From positions 310,001 to 374,000 of the forward strand of contig NZ_JANKMS010000004.1 of assembly GCF_024649945.1 (NCBI RefSeq): a stretch of DNA of 64,000 nucleotides, given 5' to 3'. Below the pieces are notes generated by a model. That model ran no database searches and was not told where the DNA came from. It worked only from the letters and a program-made list of their open reading frames with translations. The translations under genes and the position numbers were made by a program. Positions 27,243 through 35,445 of this stretch are shown piece after piece. The stretch comes from Flavobacterium panacis (GTDB lineage Bacteria; Bacteroidota; Bacteroidia; Flavobacteriales; Flavobacteriaceae). Each line of letters opens with the position of its first letter. Position 1 is the first letter of the stretch.

Positions 27243-28412
27243 TTATTTTGCTAACAGCTCTACAATTTTCGCTTTTAATTCAGGACCTCTTAAATCTTGA
27301 GCAACTACTTTTCCTGATGCATCAAGAATAAAAGTTGCAGGAATTGATTCTACATTATACTGCTTCGCAATTGGTTCATCCCAAAATTTTAGGTTAGAAA
27401 CATGTGTCCAAGTTAAGCCATCTTTTGCAATCGCTTCTTTCCATTTTGAGGCATCTTTATCTAAAGATACTCCAACAATATTTAAACCTTTTGAGTGTAA
27501 CTCTTTATATATAGCTACAACATTTGGGTTTTCTTGTCTACATGGACCACACCATGAAGCCCAGAAATCAACGATAGTTACCTTTCCTAAACTTTGTTTA
27601 AGCGAAACTACTTTTCCTTCTGGAGTAGGGCCTGAAAAATCTGCTCTTCATTTAGGGCTGCCTACTGCTGGAGCTCCTGTAGTACCAACAGATGGCAATT
27701 TTGCCTGACCAAATCTTGTTTTTAATTCTTTTCCAGGAGCAGTATTTTTAAGAGACTCATCTAAAGAATTGAAAAGAGTTTCCATTTTTTTCAAATCAGT
27801 TGATGGATCATTTAATAAATTCTGGATAAGTACAACTGTAATGAATGATTTTGGATGAGTTTCAGCATAAGTTAAGAATTTCTTTTTGCTGTTTTCTCCA
27901 ACTTCTTTTTGAATTTCCATGTATTGTTTCATCAAACTATTGATAACCGCTGTATCTTGAGCTTGTTGAGCTTGTTGCATTTTTTGATTGTTCTTTTTCT
28001 GAAAATCAATTAATGATTTTTGAGTTTTTGTCATTTCGTCCATAAACGTTACATACTCATCGTTGTTGTAAGTTCCTGAAACTTTAGATTTTTGGATACT
28101 GTCTTTGTCAATTGTAACTTTAATTTCTCCACTTTCAAGAATTAATGGAACAGGACCATTAGCACCTTGTAAAATTAATGTATGAAAAGCAGGCTCAGTT
28201 ACTTTTCCTTTTATTTCAAATTTTCCGTTCTCAACTTTTACTGTATCAAGAGCAACAGGCATTCTTGTAGCAGGGTCTGCACCTTGTAAAATGATAGTTT
28301 TTCCGTTTTCAATTCCTGTAGCAGTACCTGTAATAAGGTATTCTCCATCTTTAACTTTGCTGCAAGAAATGATAGCTGCAGAAGCTGTAAGTACAAAAAG
28401 TATTTTTTTCAT
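27243..28412 (-). pseudogene. TlpA-like thiol-disulfide oxidoreductase lipoprotein with in-frame TGA
   Basis: 390 codons in one frame from ATG 28412 to TAA 27245-27243, except for a TGA at 27650-27648. Before it: lipoprotein signal (AAIISCSK), a DUF4369 domain (DGEYLITGTATGIENGKTII...), a Gln-rich helical linker, and ...GAPAVGSPK. After it, with no frameshift: RADFSGPTPEGKVVSLKQSL, DFWASWCGPC with an intact CxxC, and a complete thioredoxin fold ending in ELLAK. This DUF4369 plus thioredoxin layout is a common periplasmic TlpA/ResA-type protein of Bacteroidota. With TGA read as stop, only the DUF4369 half (254 residues) is made. It could be a true nonsense mutation or a sequence error; the conserved second half argues the lesion is recent. 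Confidence 0.88.
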
Positions 28413-28446
28413 TATAAAAAATTAATTAGTTAATTGATTTGTGCAA

Positions 28447-28454
28447 CAAAAGTA
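28447..28454 (-). promoter_or_regulatory. -7 box of the TlpA-like gene
   Basis: TACTTTTG on the minus strand (TAnnTTTG), 35 bp before ATG 28412. No good TTG at the -33 position was seen. Confidence 0.4.
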
Positions 28455-28621
28455 TCTAAAAATATAAAACATACAGAATTTTGTAACCTAAAATTTTGTT
28501 ATAGTTTTTTTAGGTTTAAAGTGCATATAATCAGCATGTTTGTTGGTTTTATTTGACTGAAAGCTGTTAATTGTAAACTTAATTTGAACAAGTATATTCG
28601 AATTTTAAATTTTCGGACATA

Positions 28622-28653
28622 AAAAAAGCACTCATTTTATAGAGTGCTTTTTT
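28622..28653. terminator. Intrinsic terminator after the J-domain/KTSC gene
   Basis: AAAAGCACTC and GAGTGCTTTT form the stem (28624-28633 and 28642-28651), with A-run and T-run flanks. Confidence 0.8.
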
Positions 28654-28676
28654 GTGAAATATAGTGTTTTTAAAAC

Positions 28677-29117
28677 TTATTCTTGGTTTGTTTTCTTTCT
28701 CCAAGTAAAAGAGTTTAAGATATGTCTTTTAGCAAATCTTCCAGGAGAATCAGCATTTACCATTTTAACGTAAGTTGCTTTTGGTACACTGATGTATTCG
28801 TAAACACTTCCGTTAGAAAAGTCAATAATCAAACGACCTTCTACAAATTTATAATCTGTAATAGTACAAGTTGTAATTGTTTCTGTGTACTCAGGTAAAT
28901 TAAGTTTGATAGTATCAGGGTGAATACTTACTAAAAAGTGGTAAGCTTCGATGATCGTTTTACTTTTTTCTTCTGCAGCTTTAAGACCAGCGTCATCTCC
29001 TACAAATTTATCAGGATGAGATTCTTTCATCGCATTACGATAAATTGTCTTTAAATCTTTTAACTCTGCAGTTTTTTCTACGTTTAGTAACTTGCGGTAT
29101 TCAACTATTTTTTTCAT
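28677..29117 (-). CDS. J-domain protein with C-terminal KTSC domain
   Basis: 146 residues. Residues 1-65 are a DnaJ-like domain with an HPD motif (H34-P35-D36, ESHPDKF), the signature that stimulates Hsp70 ATPase. From about 80 to 140 comes a KTSC domain (YKFVEGRLIIDFSNGSVYEYI ... FAKRHILNSF), a small module of unknown role also found at the end of lysyl-tRNA synthetases. It has no signal peptide, so it is cytosolic. It is probably a small DnaK co-chaperone, with the KTSC part perhaps binding a client or nucleic acid. A TACCTTTG -7 box (29195-29188) and a terminator bracket it as a single-gene unit. Confidence 0.85.
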   Translation of the reverse strand: MKKIVEYRKLLNVEKTAELKDLKTIYRNAMKESHPDKFVGDDAGLKAAEEKSKTIIEAYHFLVSIHPDTIKLNLPEYTETITTCTITDYKFVEGRLIIDFSNGSVYEYISVPKATYVKMVNADSPGRFAKRHILNSFTWRKKTNQE

Positions 29118-29187
29118 AAATAAAAGGTAACTACTTGTCTATTAGTTTGAAATCGATATTAATTAGTTCAAATCGACAAATTTTTTG

Positions 29188-29195
29188 CAAAGGTA
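29188..29195 (-). promoter_or_regulatory. -7 box of the J-domain/KTSC gene
   Basis: TACCTTTG on the minus strand matches TAnnTTTG, about 70 bp before ATG 29117. Confidence 0.45.
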
Positions 29196-29300
29196 CACTT
29201 TTTTTTAACTTTTTAGTTTTGATGGAAAAAATATTCGGGAAAGTTGGTTTATTAAAATGTTAACTCAGATTTACTCAAATTATTGAACCTGATAATTTAA

Positions 29301-29486
29301 TCGCAAAGAGCGCAAAGTTTTACGCAAAGCACACAAAGGTTTTATTTTTTGAGAATCATTAAAATGAAAAGTTCGCAAAGCTTTGTCGACACAGAGCTTT
29401 GCGAACTTAATATTTAGACATGCTAGATTTTAAAATTTAAAAAAAACTTAGCGTTCTTTGCGTAAATCTTAGCGTTCTTAGCGGTT
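29301..29486. repeat. CGCAAAG-type intergenic repeat with central palindrome
   Basis: Outer CGCAAAG-rich sequence (29301-29340) is mirrored by AGCGTTCTTTGCG-type sequence (29448-29486). In the centre AGTTCGCAAAGCTTTGT (29370-29386) pairs with ACAGAGCTTTGCGAACT (29391-29407). A related copy lies at 50621-50712. It is a family of extragenic palindromes; no coding content. Confidence 0.75.
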
Positions 29487-29543
29487 AAAAAAAACGTATC
29501 AATAGTCAACTTGAAACAAGAAAAACATGAAACCTGAAACAAA

Positions 29544-29789
29544 TTACTCAGGTTTATGATTCGCTTTATCGAAGTTTCTTGATTTTTTGGGATATTGTTT
29601 ATAACTCATATCGCTTGGATTTTCAATAACAGATTTTATTGTAATCCAATCGCCAACTTTAAATTTAGCTTCAACCATTTTATAGTCTAAAAGATATACG
29701 CCACAGAAATAATTATTATTTTCATCTTTTTCGATAACACCAGTAAAAACTCCTTTTTGCGGCATTTTTTGTTCTAAATCTTTAGACAT
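29544..29789 (-). CDS. Hypothetical small cytosolic protein
   Basis: 81 residues from ATG 29789 (MSKDLEQKMPQKGVFTG). The frame reaches 29828, but the extra residues have no support and would pass over the -7 box. The body GVFTGVIEKDENNNYFCGVY and AKFKVGDWITIKSV suggests a small beta-barrel fold; a single Cys is present. I do not recognise a family. A TACCTTTG -7 box at 29823-29816 lies about 27 bp upstream, divergent from the next gene. Confidence 0.6.
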   Translation of the reverse strand: MSKDLEQKMPQKGVFTGVIEKDENNNYFCGVYLLDYKMVEAKFKVGDWITIKSVIENPSDMSYKQYPKKSRNFDKANHKPE

Positions 29790-29815
29790 GATTTTTTTGT
29801 TTTGAATTAAAGCAA

Positions 29816-29823
29816 CAAAGGTA
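29816..29823 (-). promoter_or_regulatory. -7 box of the 81-residue gene
   Basis: TACCTTTG in minus-strand sense. The divergent gene on the + strand has its own TATATTTG at 29861-29868. Confidence 0.45.
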
Positions 29824-29860
29824 AGCAATTAATGTTTTAGGGAGTTCACTGTAATCTGAG

Positions 29861-29868
29861 TATATTTG
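29861..29868 (+). promoter_or_regulatory. -7 box abutting the start codon at 29872
   Basis: TATATTTG ends 3 bases before ATG 29872. If used, the transcript would be leaderless or nearly so, as also at 51855-51867. Confidence 0.4.
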
Positions 29869-29871
29869 CAC

Positions 29872-30414
29872 ATGCAGAAAAATTTTAAACCCCATCCTAA
29901 TTCTTTTAAAAATACCTTTTGTGTTTTTAATGAAGTGTTGGAAGATTCGATTGAAGGATTAAAAAAACAATTTGAAAGCAAAGCAGGAAGTACCTATTAT
30001 TATACAGAAGAAGGAATGTATCGCGTTTCGAATCATTGGGGAAGATTGGCAAACAGCAAATGGCGTTTGATTGCCCGAAATCCGGAAACGGAATCGAAAA
30101 CTAAAATTGGTTTTGCAAAATGGTCAGCGTTTTATCCAGATAATGCCGAAGAGAAACTCTATTATATAAAAGCTGATTTCGAAAATAATCTTGCGAATTA
30201 TGAACACAAGAACAATCCTGAATACGACGGAAAAGCCATTTTAAGAACGAGTTTTGAAACCACAAAAAGATTAAAACAAGTTCGGAATTTACAGCAATTA
30301 ACTTCGTGGGCAAAATATTTCGATTATGATGATATTGATGATTTAAGAAAACAAATTATCAACGAATTGATTTTCACAGAAAAAACGTTAGAACAAATTA
30401 AAAGAGAAATATAA
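29872..30414 (+). CDS. Conserved-looking hypothetical protein
   Basis: 180 residues from ATG 29872 (MQKNFKPHPNSFKNTFCVFN). A TTG two codons earlier overlaps the -7 box and is unlikely to be the start. The protein is cytosolic, with an aromatic-rich stretch (YYYTEEGMYRVSNHWGRLAN, SKWRLIARN) and a helical, charged C-terminus. I recognise no family. Its stop codon overlaps the ATG of the next small gene by one base (TAATG), which points to translational coupling. Confidence 0.65.
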   Translation: MQKNFKPHPNSFKNTFCVFNEVLEDSIEGLKKQFESKAGSTYYYTEEGMYRVSNHWGRLANSKWRLIARNPETESKTKIGFAKWSAFYPDNAEEKLYYIKADFENNLANYEHKNNPEYDGKAILRTSFETTKRLKQVRNLQQLTSWAKYFDYDDIDDLRKQIINELIFTEKTLEQIKREI

Positions 30415-30554
30415 TGGGGCGCAATAACGAAAGAAACATCAAAAAGCACAATGATAAATTGCATAAAGCCCAAGCGAAAGCCAAACAAGCCGAGATTTCG
30501 CGCAAAGAAAAGTTGAAGGAAATCATGAAAAAATTCAACGAAAGTAAAGAATAA
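30414..30554 (+). CDS. Small highly basic protein, 46 residues
   Basis: MGRNNERNIKKHNDKLHKAQ and a further 26 residues, Lys/Gln-rich and helical, ending NESKE. The ATG overlaps the previous stop by one base (TAATG). It is short, but the coupling and the clean frame support a real gene. The composition (nearly half Lys/Arg/Gln/Asn) would suit an RNA- or ribosome-associated peptide; no family recognised. Confidence 0.55.
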   Translation: MGRNNERNIKKHNDKLHKAQAKAKQAEISRKEKLKEIMKKFNESKE

Positions 30555-30655
30555 TTAGTTTGCCATGAATTGCCACAAGTTGTTTTTTGAAATATAAATT
30601 TAAGTATAAAAATTAGTGTTAATTAGTGAAATTAGTGGCAGAAAAAATAAATAAT

Positions 30656-30889
30656 ATGAATAGTAAATTTGAAGAATTAAAAGCAAACGTGCAGGAAATC
30701 ATTGATTTGATTGCTGCGAAAAACGATAGAGAAGCAAACAACAAATTATTGGAAGTAAGCGAAACATTAGACGAAATGATTGATTTTGCTGAAGAAGACG
30801 AAGAAGTTCGCGAAATAACGCGTTATCAAGTTTTATTGAATCAGCTTCACGTTAAAATTAATGGAGAAGAACCAGTTGATGGAGAGTAA
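30656..30889 (+). CDS. Hypothetical small acidic helical protein
   Basis: 77 residues from ATG 30656 (MNSKFEELKANVQEIIDLIA). A GTG at 30626 would add ten residues but is less likely. It is strongly acidic and almost wholly helical, with a likely antiparallel coiled coil (FEELKANVQEIIDLI / LLEVSETLDEMIDFAEEDEE). It overlaps the next gene by 11 bp. Function unknown; it is in the 29872-31259 gene run. Confidence 0.65.
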   Translation: MNSKFEELKANVQEIIDLIAAKNDREANNKLLEVSETLDEMIDFAEEDEEVREITRYQVLLNQLHVKINGEEPVDGE

Positions 30890-31259
30890 AAAATGCTTCT
30901 GCGATACAGGATTGCTTTTTGAAAATTGTTGCGGATTATATCTAAATAACAATCAAAAAGCACCTTCAGCATTAACTTTAATGCGATCAAGATACTCGGC
31001 GTATGCAACCCATAATGCTGATTATTTGATGGAAACAACTTATATTTCTGAACGAAAATATTATTCGAAAGCTGAAATTTTAAGATGGGCAGTTTCTAAT
31101 AAATGGCAGAAATTGGAGATTTTGAGTTCTTCTAAAAATACTGTAGAATTCAAAGCTTACTTTTTAGATTCAGATCAGAAACCGCAAGTACATTATGAAT
31201 TTTCTACTTTTAAATTCGAAAATGGCGCTTGGTATTATTTGGACGGAAAGTTTGAATAA
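30879..31259 (+). CDS. YchJ-like protein with SEC-C zinc-binding motif
   Basis: 126 residues from ATG 30879 (MESKKCFCDTGLLFENCCG). An in-frame ATG at 30861 is possible, but the family starts very near the C-x-C. The N-terminal CFCDTGLLFENCC is the SEC-C zinc motif, and the downstream APSALTLMRSRYSAYATHN, then the FEN-GAWYYLDG ending, match the YchJ (UPF0225) family, a small NTF2-like domain. The exact role is unknown; SEC-C motifs bind zinc and often contact the translation or secretion machinery. It overlaps the preceding gene. Confidence 0.85.
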   Translation: MESKKCFCDTGLLFENCCGLYLNNNQKAPSALTLMRSRYSAYATHNADYLMETTYISERKYYSKAEILRWAVSNKWQKLEILSSSKNTVEFKAYFLDSDQKPQVHYEFSTFKFENGAWYYLDGKFE

Positions 31260-31365
31260 TTATTATATCTAACACTGTTAGTTGTGATTTTTGGTTGAAT
31301 ATTTTAACTAAAAATTAATAAACAATTCGTTTTTCATAATTCTAAAAAGACGTAATTTTAGATTT

Positions 31366-32484
31366 ATGAAAAACGAATTTAAAAAAGGCTTTTATTTTAA
31401 GACCTACGAAGCTCCTTTTCAGTCTCCGTTTGACAAACTTTTTACGATTTTTAAAGAGTTAATTACCCATACTTCGGGTGATTTTGATGAAGCTATAAGC
31501 TGGCTTCGGGAACTGGATGTCGAATACAAACTTACCGACGAGAATTATACTATTGATGATTTCATTGAAGATTTAAAGAAAAAAGGTTACATTAGAGATG
31601 AAGTAAAAGGTGATGGAAGTAATGGTTTCGGAATAACTGCAAAAACCGAAAGAGCAATTAGACAACAAGCTTTAGATCAGATTTTCGGAAACTTGAAAAG
31701 ATCTGGAAGCGGAAATCATAAAACAAAACATGCCGGAAATGGCGACGAACATACTGGCGAATTCCGTGAATTTAATTTTGGAGATAGTTTAGAAAGGATT
31801 TCATTAACCGAAAGTCTTCGAAATGCCCAAATCAACAACGGAGTTGAAAGTTTTATGCTAACTGAAAATGATTTGGTTGTCGAAGAAGCCCAGTACAAAG
31901 CACAAATGAGTACCGTTCTAATGATTGACATCAGTCACAGTATGATTTTGTATGGCGAAGACCGAATTACGCCTGCTAAAAAAGTAGCGATGGCTTTGGC
32001 AGAATTGATCACAACAAGATATCCGAAAGATACACTGGATATTCTAGTTTTTGGAAATGATGCTTGGACGATTCCAATTAAAGATTTGCCTTATTTGCAA
32101 GTTGGACCTTATCATACCAATACAGTTGCTGGTTTACAATTGGCAATGGATATTCTTCGCAGAAAGCGAAATACCAACAAACAAATTTTCATGATTACCG
32201 ACGGAAAACCAAGTTGCGTTCGCGAACGTGATGGTTCATATTATATGAATAGTAATGGTTTAGACGAATATATTGTCGATAAATGTTACACGCAAGCACA
32301 ACAAGCTAGAAAACTTCATATTCCGATTACGACTTTTATGATCGCTCGAGATCCATATTTACAGCGTTTTGTGAATCAGTTTACAGAAGCCAATCAAGGA
32401 AAAGCATTTTACACAGGATTAAAAGGCTTGGGCGAAATGATTTTTGAGGACTACGAAGCAAATAGAAAGAAAAGGATTAAATAA
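31366..32484 (+). CDS. VWA-domain protein, partner of the downstream AAA+ ATPase
   Basis: 372 residues, cytosolic. The N-terminal 180 residues are helical and charged with a Gly-rich linker (SGSGNHKTKHAGNGDEHTG). The C-terminal von Willebrand A domain carries a complete MIDAS: D188-I-S190-H-S192 in VLMIDISHSM, a Thr-containing loop in YHTNTVAGL, and D279 in MITDGKPS. VWA proteins encoded next to MoxR/ChlI-type ATPases act with them as metal-dependent substrate adaptors or chaperone-like assemblies. The next gene is such an ATPase, 99 bp downstream. What the pair acts on is not evident. Confidence 0.85.
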   Translation: MKNEFKKGFYFKTYEAPFQSPFDKLFTIFKELITHTSGDFDEAISWLRELDVEYKLTDENYTIDDFIEDLKKKGYIRDEVKGDGSNGFGITAKTERAIRQQALDQIFGNLKRSGSGNHKTKHAGNGDEHTGEFREFNFGDSLERISLTESLRNAQINNGVESFMLTENDLVVEEAQYKAQMSTVLMIDISHSMILYGEDRITPAKKVAMALAELITTRYPKDTLDILVFGNDAWTIPIKDLPYLQVGPYHTNTVAGLQLAMDILRRKRNTNKQIFMITDGKPSCVRERDGSYYMNSNGLDEYIVDKCYTQAQQARKLHIPITTFMIARDPYLQRFVNQFTEANQGKAFYTGLKGLGEMIFEDYEANRKKRIK

Positions 32485-32522
32485 GGGTGCTAAGTTGCTA
32501 AGATTCTAAGATACTAAGGTTT
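32485..32522. repeat. CTAAG-type intergenic repeat
   Basis: GCTAAGTTGCTAAGATTCTAAGATACTAAGG-like sequence of spaced CTAAG words, one of at least five copies in the window (also 38627-38668, 50490-50527, 53827-53975, 57724-57916). Confidence 0.6.
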
Positions 32523-32583
32523 CTTTTGATGATGAATATATGCAATGCTCCAAAACAAATAATAAAATTTACATTTCAATACA

Positions 32584-34047
32584 ATGGAAATAACTACTAT
32601 AAAGACCTTAGGTCAATTAAAAGCCGCTGGATATAAAAGTACAAGCATAAAAGATGAATTACGTAATAATCTTCGTGAGAAAATCAAATCAGGAAAACCT
32701 GTTTTTGAAGGTGTTCACGGATTTGAAAATACGGTAATTCCAGAATTAGAACGCGCGATTTTATCTCGTCATAATATCAATTTACTTGGACTTCGTGGTC
32801 AAGCAAAAACACGTTTGGCGCGTAAAATGATTGAATTATTAGACGAATATATTCCGTTTGTGGAAGGTTCAGAAATTAATGATGATCCATTAAATCCAAT
32901 TTCTCGTTTTGCAAAGGATTTAATTGCAGAAAAAGGTGATGAAACGCCAATTTCGTGGTTGCACAGAAGCGAACGTTTCTTCGAAAAACTCGCAACTCCA
33001 GACGTTACAGTTGCCGATTTAATTGGAGATGTTGACCCAATAAAAGCGGCGAATTTAAAATTATCTTACGCAGACGATCGCGTAATTCACTTCGGAATGA
33101 TTCCGAGAGCGAATCGCTGTATATTTGTAATCAACGAATTACCAGATTTACAGGCTAGAATTCAAGTTGCTTTATTTAATATTTTGCAAGAAGGCGATAT
33201 TCAAATTAGAGGTTTCAAATTGAGAATGCCTTTAGATATGCAATTTGTTTTCACGGCAAATCCAGAAGATTATACCAATCGAGGAAGTATTGTAACGCCT
33301 CTTAAAGATAGAATTGGTTCTCAGATTTTAACGCATTATCCAGAAAGTATCGAGATTGCAAGAACGATCACAGAACAAGAATCTAAATTAGATCAAAACC
33401 AAACTGATGTGGTTTACGTTCCAAGTTTGGCAAGAGATATTTTAGAGCAAATTAGTTTTGAAGCCCGAGAAAGCGAATACATCGACAATAAAAGTGGTGT
33501 AAGTGCAAGAATGAGTATTACGGCATTCGAAAACTTAATTAGTACGGCAGAACGTCGCGCTTTGATTTCTGGTGTTGATAAAACATCATTACGCTTATCG
33601 GATTTTGTGGGAATTATTCCAGCAATCACAGGAAAAGTCGAATTGGTTTACGAAGGAGAGCAGGAGGGAGCCGATGTTGTGGCTGAAAGTTTGATTGGTT
33701 CTGCCATTAGAACTTTATTTCCTCAGTATTTTCCAAAAATTGAAAAATTAGAAAAACCAGACGAAAAAACGCCATATTCTGATGTTGTTGAATGGTTTTT
33801 CGCGGAAAGCGGTTTCGAATTATTAGACGATGCTTCAGACAAAGAATACAAAAGTATTTTAGACGAAGTAACTCCGCTTGATGAATTATTAAAAAAATAC
33901 CAACCTCAATTAGCAAAACAAGATGTTTACTTTATGAAAGAATTTGTTTTATGGGGATTGGTTGAATATAAAAAACTGAGCAAAGACCGTTTTGCAAAAG
34001 GGAATCAGTTTAGAGATATTTACGGAAGTTACATTAGTAAATTCTAA
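32584..34047 (+). CDS. AAA+ ATPase, Mg-chelatase ChlI/MoxR-like
   Basis: 487 residues. Walker A G69-LRGQAKT76, Walker B CIFVINEL (179-186) with N184-E185 where the family usually has D-E, and sensor-1 N226 in FTANPEDYTNRG. The long PISWLHRSERFFEKLATPDV insertion and the GDIQIRGFKLRMPLDM hairpin are typical of the helix-2-insert clade (ChlI/BchI, MoxR, YifB). A C-terminal helical extension covers about the last 150 residues. With the VWA protein upstream it forms a MoxR-VWA type pair; ATP-driven remodelling or metal insertion is the known theme. A terminator follows at 34219-34250. No tetrapyrrole genes are nearby, so a chelatase role is not supported. Confidence 0.85.
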   Translation: MEITTIKTLGQLKAAGYKSTSIKDELRNNLREKIKSGKPVFEGVHGFENTVIPELERAILSRHNINLLGLRGQAKTRLARKMIELLDEYIPFVEGSEINDDPLNPISRFAKDLIAEKGDETPISWLHRSERFFEKLATPDVTVADLIGDVDPIKAANLKLSYADDRVIHFGMIPRANRCIFVINELPDLQARIQVALFNILQEGDIQIRGFKLRMPLDMQFVFTANPEDYTNRGSIVTPLKDRIGSQILTHYPESIEIARTITEQESKLDQNQTDVVYVPSLARDILEQISFEARESEYIDNKSGVSARMSITAFENLISTAERRALISGVDKTSLRLSDFVGIIPAITGKVELVYEGEQEGADVVAESLIGSAIRTLFPQYFPKIEKLEKPDEKTPYSDVVEWFFAESGFELLDDASDKEYKSILDEVTPLDELLKKYQPQLAKQDVYFMKEFVLWGLVEYKKLSKDRFAKGNQFRDIYGSYISKF

Positions 34048-34082
34048 GAAAGAAATATATTAAAATTGCTAAAGCTTAATCA

Positions 34083-34176
34083 ATAAAAAATCTGCTTTGA
34101 TCTGTCTAAATCTGCGTGAAAAATCTAGGTGTAAAAATTATTTCACGCAGATTTAAAAAGATTTTAGCAGATTAAA
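34083..34176. repeat. CACGCAGATT inverted intergenic repeat
   Basis: AAATCTGCTTTGATCTGTCT ... AAATCTGCGTGAAA is mirrored by TTTCACGCAGATTTAAAAAG ... AGCAGATT. A second copy is at 47037-47153. Long imperfect hairpin; non-coding. Confidence 0.7.
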
Positions 34177-34218
34177 TTAGATTTTTTTAACTAAAAGGCT
34201 GAATATATAATCTGGTCT

Positions 34219-34250
34219 AGCTGGTTTTTTAAAACCGGCTGGGCTTTTTT
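34219..34250 (+). terminator. Intrinsic terminator after the AAA+ gene
   Basis: AGCTGGTTTT (34219-34228) pairs, with one G-U, to AAAACCGGCT (34231-34240), followed by GGGCTTTTTT. Confidence 0.55.
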
Positions 34251-34290
34251 ATTTTACAAAAGTTTACTTTTACAATCCAAAAATAGATTT

Positions 34291-35145
34291 ATGTTATTCC
34301 TTATATTAAGTATTCTTTGCAGTGTTATTGTAGGTGTTATTTTCAAAGTTTCTAGAAAGTATAATGCCAATCCGTCGCAAATTATTTCGTTCAATTATAT
34401 TGCTGCGATCACGCTTTGTTATTTTACTTTTAGCCCAGATTTAAATACGTTAGATGATAAAGCACCTTTAGAAATTTACACTTCAGTTGGAATTTTACTT
34501 CCGATATTATTTCTTTTTCTAGCGCTTTCTATAAGGTATATGGGAATTGCAAAAACCGATGCTGCACAAAGACTATCATTATTTATTCCGATTTTGGCAG
34601 CTTGGCTTTTATTTAATGAAGGATTTAATACGTATAAAGTTATTGGAGTGCTAGTTGGTTTTGCTGCACTTTTATTCATCTTAAAAAAGCCTTCAGATAA
34701 TACTGAAAACAAATGGATTTATCCAGCTGCAGTTTTACTTGGTTTTGGAGTTGTCGATATTCTTTTCAAGAAAATAGCTTTATATACTGTTGTTCCTTAT
34801 GCAACATCTTTGTTTTTTGTTTTTCTAATTGCTTTTACAGTTTCTATTCTTATTGTCATATATAAGTTATTTGTAACGAAAGAAAATTTCGTTTTAAAAA
34901 GCATTCCCTTCGGGATATTGGTCGGAATCTTCAACTTCGGAAATATATTATTTTATTTAAAAGCGCATAAAGCCTTTTCAGAAAATCCGTCAACTGTTTT
35001 TGCCGGAATGAATATGGGCGTAATTGTTTTAGGAACTCTTATTGGCGCTTTTTTCTTCAAAGAAAAACTATCCAAAATCAATGTTTTAGGATTGTTTTTA
35101 GCTTTAATTGCTGTTGTTTTTATAGTTTTTTCACAATTACAGTAA
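34291..35145 (+). CDS. EamA/DMT-family transporter
   Basis: 284 residues with ten predicted membrane helices and the two-fold EamA repeat typical of drug/metabolite transporters of the inner membrane. Characteristic features are IAKTDAAQRLSLFIPILAAW at the end of the first repeat and the second-repeat NMGVIVLGTLIGAFFFKEKL with the conserved Glu-Lys before the last two helices. The substrate is unknown; members export small metabolites or amino acids. ATG 34291 begins directly with the first helix (MLFLILSILCSVIVGVIF). It stands alone between a terminator and the gdh leader region. Confidence 0.8.
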   Translation: MLFLILSILCSVIVGVIFKVSRKYNANPSQIISFNYIAAITLCYFTFSPDLNTLDDKAPLEIYTSVGILLPILFLFLALSIRYMGIAKTDAAQRLSLFIPILAAWLLFNEGFNTYKVIGVLVGFAALLFILKKPSDNTENKWIYPAAVLLGFGVVDILFKKIALYTVVPYATSLFFVFLIAFTVSILIVIYKLFVTKENFVLKSIPFGILVGIFNFGNILFYLKAHKAFSENPSTVFAGMNMGVIVLGTLIGAFFFKEKLSKINVLGLFLALIAVVFIVFSQLQ

Positions 35146-35252
35146 TTTTTTTTAGTTCGTAATCCTTTAGTTTACAGTTGTTTTTATGGTTGACTGTAAT
35201 TTTATCAAAAATAAACTCTACTAATTCTATAGAATTTATAAATATATTTTTG

Positions 35253-35260
35253 TAGCTTTG
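35253..35260 (+). promoter_or_regulatory. -7 promoter box ahead of the gdh leader region
   Basis: TAGCTTTG is a perfect TAnnTTTG box, 8 bases before the ATG of the first short ORF (35269). No clear TTG at -33. It probably drives the leader and, if the terminator at 35392-35424 is bypassed, the dehydrogenase. Confidence 0.55.
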
Positions 35261-35268
35261 TCTCAACA

Positions 35269-35358
35269 ATGAAAAACTATAGCCGAAATATTATGACGTT
35301 TTTTCCATGCAGCTTTGCGATGTGCTGTATGATGAATCACGTTTTGAAATGGCGTTAA
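35269..35358 (+). CDS. Short Cys/Met-rich ORF, possible leader peptide
   Basis: 29 residues, MKNYSRNIMTFFPCSFAMCC followed by MMNHVLKWR. It starts 8 bases after a perfect -7 box and ends 34 bases before a strong intrinsic terminator, which is itself upstream of the glutamate dehydrogenase gene. This order (promoter, short ORF with clustered uncommon residues, terminator, enzyme gene) is that of transcription attenuators. The clustered Cys and Met codons suggest sulfur amino acids, which does not obviously fit a Glu/Leu dehydrogenase. Not known to be translated. Confidence 0.4.
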   Translation: MKNYSRNIMTFFPCSFAMCCMMNHVLKWR

Positions 35359-35391
35359 TAGAGAAAGTACTTGTTAGTTATTTTTTTTTTT

Positions 35392-35424
35392 AGCCTTTCA
35401 TTGCACCATGAAAGGCTTTTTTTT
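35392..35424 (+). terminator. Strong intrinsic terminator between the short ORFs
   Basis: Perfect 9-bp stem AGCCTTTCA (35392-35400) / TGAAAGGCT (35409-35417), then a T-run to 35424. A T-run also precedes it. It lies inside the leader of gdh. Confidence 0.85.
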
Positions 35425-35445
35425 GAATCGTTAAAAAATCAAAAT

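Noticed and set aside
27648..27650. TGA in the TlpA-like gene as a selenocysteine codon
   Set aside because: It is not in the CxxC active site, no SECIS-like hairpin is seen right after it, and other genes here use TGA as an ordinary stop.
32584..34047. True magnesium chelatase for chlorophyll or cobalamin synthesis
   Set aside because: Only the AAA+ part resembles ChlI; no tetrapyrrole or cobalamin genes are nearby and the partner is a separate VWA protein as in MoxR pairs.
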